Below, in pieces: positions 13,094 through 14,418 of a DNA stretch of 14,418 bases. A program made the translations under genes and the position numbers. The notes beneath the pieces are model-generated. The model saw only the letters and a list, made by a program, of their open reading frames with translations. It did no database searches and was not told where the DNA came from. This DNA comes from Dehalococcoidia bacterium (GTDB lineage Bacteria > Chloroflexota > Dehalococcoidia > UBA3495): the NCBI GenBank assembly GCA_002730485.1, contig PCAH01000167.1, positions 1-14,418 on the forward strand, in the 5' to 3' direction. Positions within the stretch are counted from its first letter, which is position 1; each line of letters starts with the position of its first letter.

Positions 13094-14418
13094 ATGGTTC
13101 AACAAAAAGACAGCCAGAGATACATTCTGGCAATAGACCAGAGCACCACCAGTTCATCCGCGTTCATCTTTGATCACGTTGGTCACATAGCCGCCTCTGC
13201 TACCCGTGAGATCACACAGTTTCACCCTGAGCCTGGCTGGGTTGATCATGACCCAGACGAGATATTTCAGTCGGTGTTGGCCGTAGCCCGAGAAGCCATT
13301 GCCGAAGCGGGGATCAAAGCCGCTCAACTGGCGGCCATCGGCATTACCAACCAACGGGAAACCACGGTGATCTGGGATCGGACAACCGGTCAGCCAGTGG
13401 CCCCAGCCTTAGTCTGGCAATGCCGCCGCACTGCCCAGTTATGTGAAGTCCTCAAGCAGCAGGGTATGGGGACCATCGTCAGGGAACGAACGGGTCTGGT
13501 TATCGACGCTTATTTCTCGGCCACCAAGATTCGCTGGCTGCTTGATAACATCCCCAACGGACAGCATCGCGCCGAAGCCGGAGAACTGTGCGCTGGAACC
13601 ATCGATTCCTGGCTCCTGTACCGCTTGACCAACGGCGGAGTCCACGCCACAGACGTTTCCAACGCATCGCGCACAATGCTATTCAACATCCATGCTCAGG
13701 AATGGGATGCAGACCTACTCAGCCATCTGAATATCCCCCGGTCTTTGCTACCTGAAGTTCGCCCCTCTGATAGTCTGTTTGGCGAGGCCAGCCTTGACCT
13801 GTTCGGTGTCGGCATTCCCATCGCCTGCCTGATCGGCGACCAGAGCGCCGCCCTGTTCGGCCAAGCTTGTTACCAGCCTGGGATGGTCAAGAATACCTAC
13901 GGCACCGGTTCCTTCCTGCTGATGCAGACTGGAGAACAACCCGTGCAACCACCCCAGGGACTGCTAACCACCGTTGGTTGGAAACGTGAAGGCCAACAGA
14001 CCCAATATGCCCAGGAAGGCAGCATCTTCATCACCGGGTCTGCTATCCAATGGCTGAGAGACGGACTGGGCATCATTCAAAACGCGGCGGAAACGGCAGA
14101 CATCGCGCTATCGGTCCCAGACACGGGTGGTATGTATTTTGTGCCAGCATTTGCCGGTCTCGGAGCGCCCCGTTGGGATATGTACGCCAGGGGAGCGATG
14201 GTCGGGCTGACCAGCAGCACCAGCCGGGCCCACATCGTCAGGGCAACCCTGGAGGCGATCGCGTATCAGGTTAAGGATGTCATCCAGGTGATCAAGGCGT
14301 CATCCCAGATGGATATAACCGTTCTGAGGGCCGACGGCGGAGGTTCGTCCAATCCTTTCTTGATGCAATTTCAGGCCGACATACTGGGCATACCAGTGGA
14401 GGTTCCGGAGATTGCAGA
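13094..14418 (+). CDS. glpK: Glycerol kinase, 3'-truncated by the window edge
   Basis: The first 441 residues of an FGGY-family kinase that phosphorylates glycerol to glycerol-3-phosphate with ATP. ATG 13094 lies 24 nt after the CoA-transferase stop, in the same frame, and has no clear Shine-Dalgarno, so translational coupling is plausible. Close matches to E. coli GlpK include ITNQRETT (84-91, with glycerol-contacting Arg88 and Glu89), VWQCRRTA (107-114), YFSATKIRWLL (140-150, FGGY signature 1, Tyr140), NASRTMLFNIH (190-200), GDQSAALFGQ (248-257, Asp249 as catalytic base) and NTYGTGSF (267-274). FGGY signature 2 lies at 367-388. The phosphate loop reads DQSTTS where DQGTTS is usual. About 60 C-terminal residues are missing. 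Function as a glycerol kinase is likely; a related polyol kinase is the alternative. Confidence 0.93.
   Translation, partial: MVQQKDSQRYILAIDQSTTSSSAFIFDHVGHIAASATREITQFHPEPGWVDHDPDEIFQSVLAVAREAIAEAGIKAAQLAAIGITNQRETTVIWDRTTGQPVAPALVWQCRRTAQLCEVLKQQGMGTIVRERTGLVIDAYFSATKIRWLLDNIPNGQHRAEAGELCAGTIDSWLLYRLTNGGVHATDVSNASRTMLFNIHAQEWDADLLSHLNIPRSLLPEVRPSDSLFGEASLDLFGVGIPIACLIGDQSAALFGQACYQPGMVKNTYGTGSFLLMQTGEQPVQPPQGLLTTVGWKREGQQTQYAQEGSIFITGSAIQWLRDGLGIIQNAAETADIALSVPDTGGMYFVPAFAGLGAPRWDMYARGAMVGLTSSTSRAHIVRATLEAIAYQVKDVIQVIKASSQMDITVLRADGGGSSNPFLMQFQADILGIPVEVPEIA

Overview
The window is a moderately GC-rich bacterial chromosome segment. It carries one partial tRNA gene and thirteen protein genes, all on the + strand; the last gene runs off the right edge. 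I see no insertion sequence, integrase, phage gene or CRISPR array. Several gene types point to an aerobic heterotroph that scavenges organic matter: an LLM-class flavin/F420 oxidoreductase, a large class III (CaiB/BaiF) CoA-transferase, an M20 hydrolase, a DUF1028 protein, a Gfo/Idh/MocA dehydrogenase and a membrane-anchored di-heme cytochrome c. This repertoire resembles uncultured Chloroflexota (SAR202/Dehalococcoidia-like) genomes. That placement is inferred from gene content and needs marker genes to confirm.

Left part (1-2268): the 3' portion of a selenocysteine tRNA (anticodon UCA, encoded CCA) is followed by a perfect 20-bp terminator hairpin. After a structured-looking spacer come a five-helix membrane protein of unknown function, a di-heme cytochrome c and a 105-residue orphan protein.

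Middle part (2300-5340): three separately spaced genes. These are an alpha/beta hydrolase with a Cys nucleophile, followed by a 17-bp hairpin; an RNase Z-like metallo-beta-lactamase-fold hydrolase; and a lipoprotein with a Thr/Pro-rich linker and what looks like a degenerate LytM/M23 domain.

Right part (5366-14418): a catabolic-looking series. It contains a Gfo/Idh/MocA oxidoreductase, an M20-family hydrolase with altered metal ligands, a DUF1028 (predicted Ntn-hydrolase-like) protein, a small cupin ending in a strong terminator, an LLM oxidoreductase, an 883-residue protein made of two fused CoA-transferase III domains, and a glycerol kinase. A plausible reading is cleavage of amide or ester substrates, oxidation, and CoA activation of the resulting acids, with glycerol entering through GlpK. 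No substrate can be assigned from sequence.

Two window-scale points stand out. All 12 complete protein genes end in TAA or TAG and none in TGA, next to a gene for the tRNA that reads UGA as selenocysteine. Several enzymes keep their family fold signatures but have lost residues normally needed for catalysis: the M20 protein, the N-terminal CoA-transferase half, the LytM-like lipoprotein, and probably the alpha/beta hydrolase.
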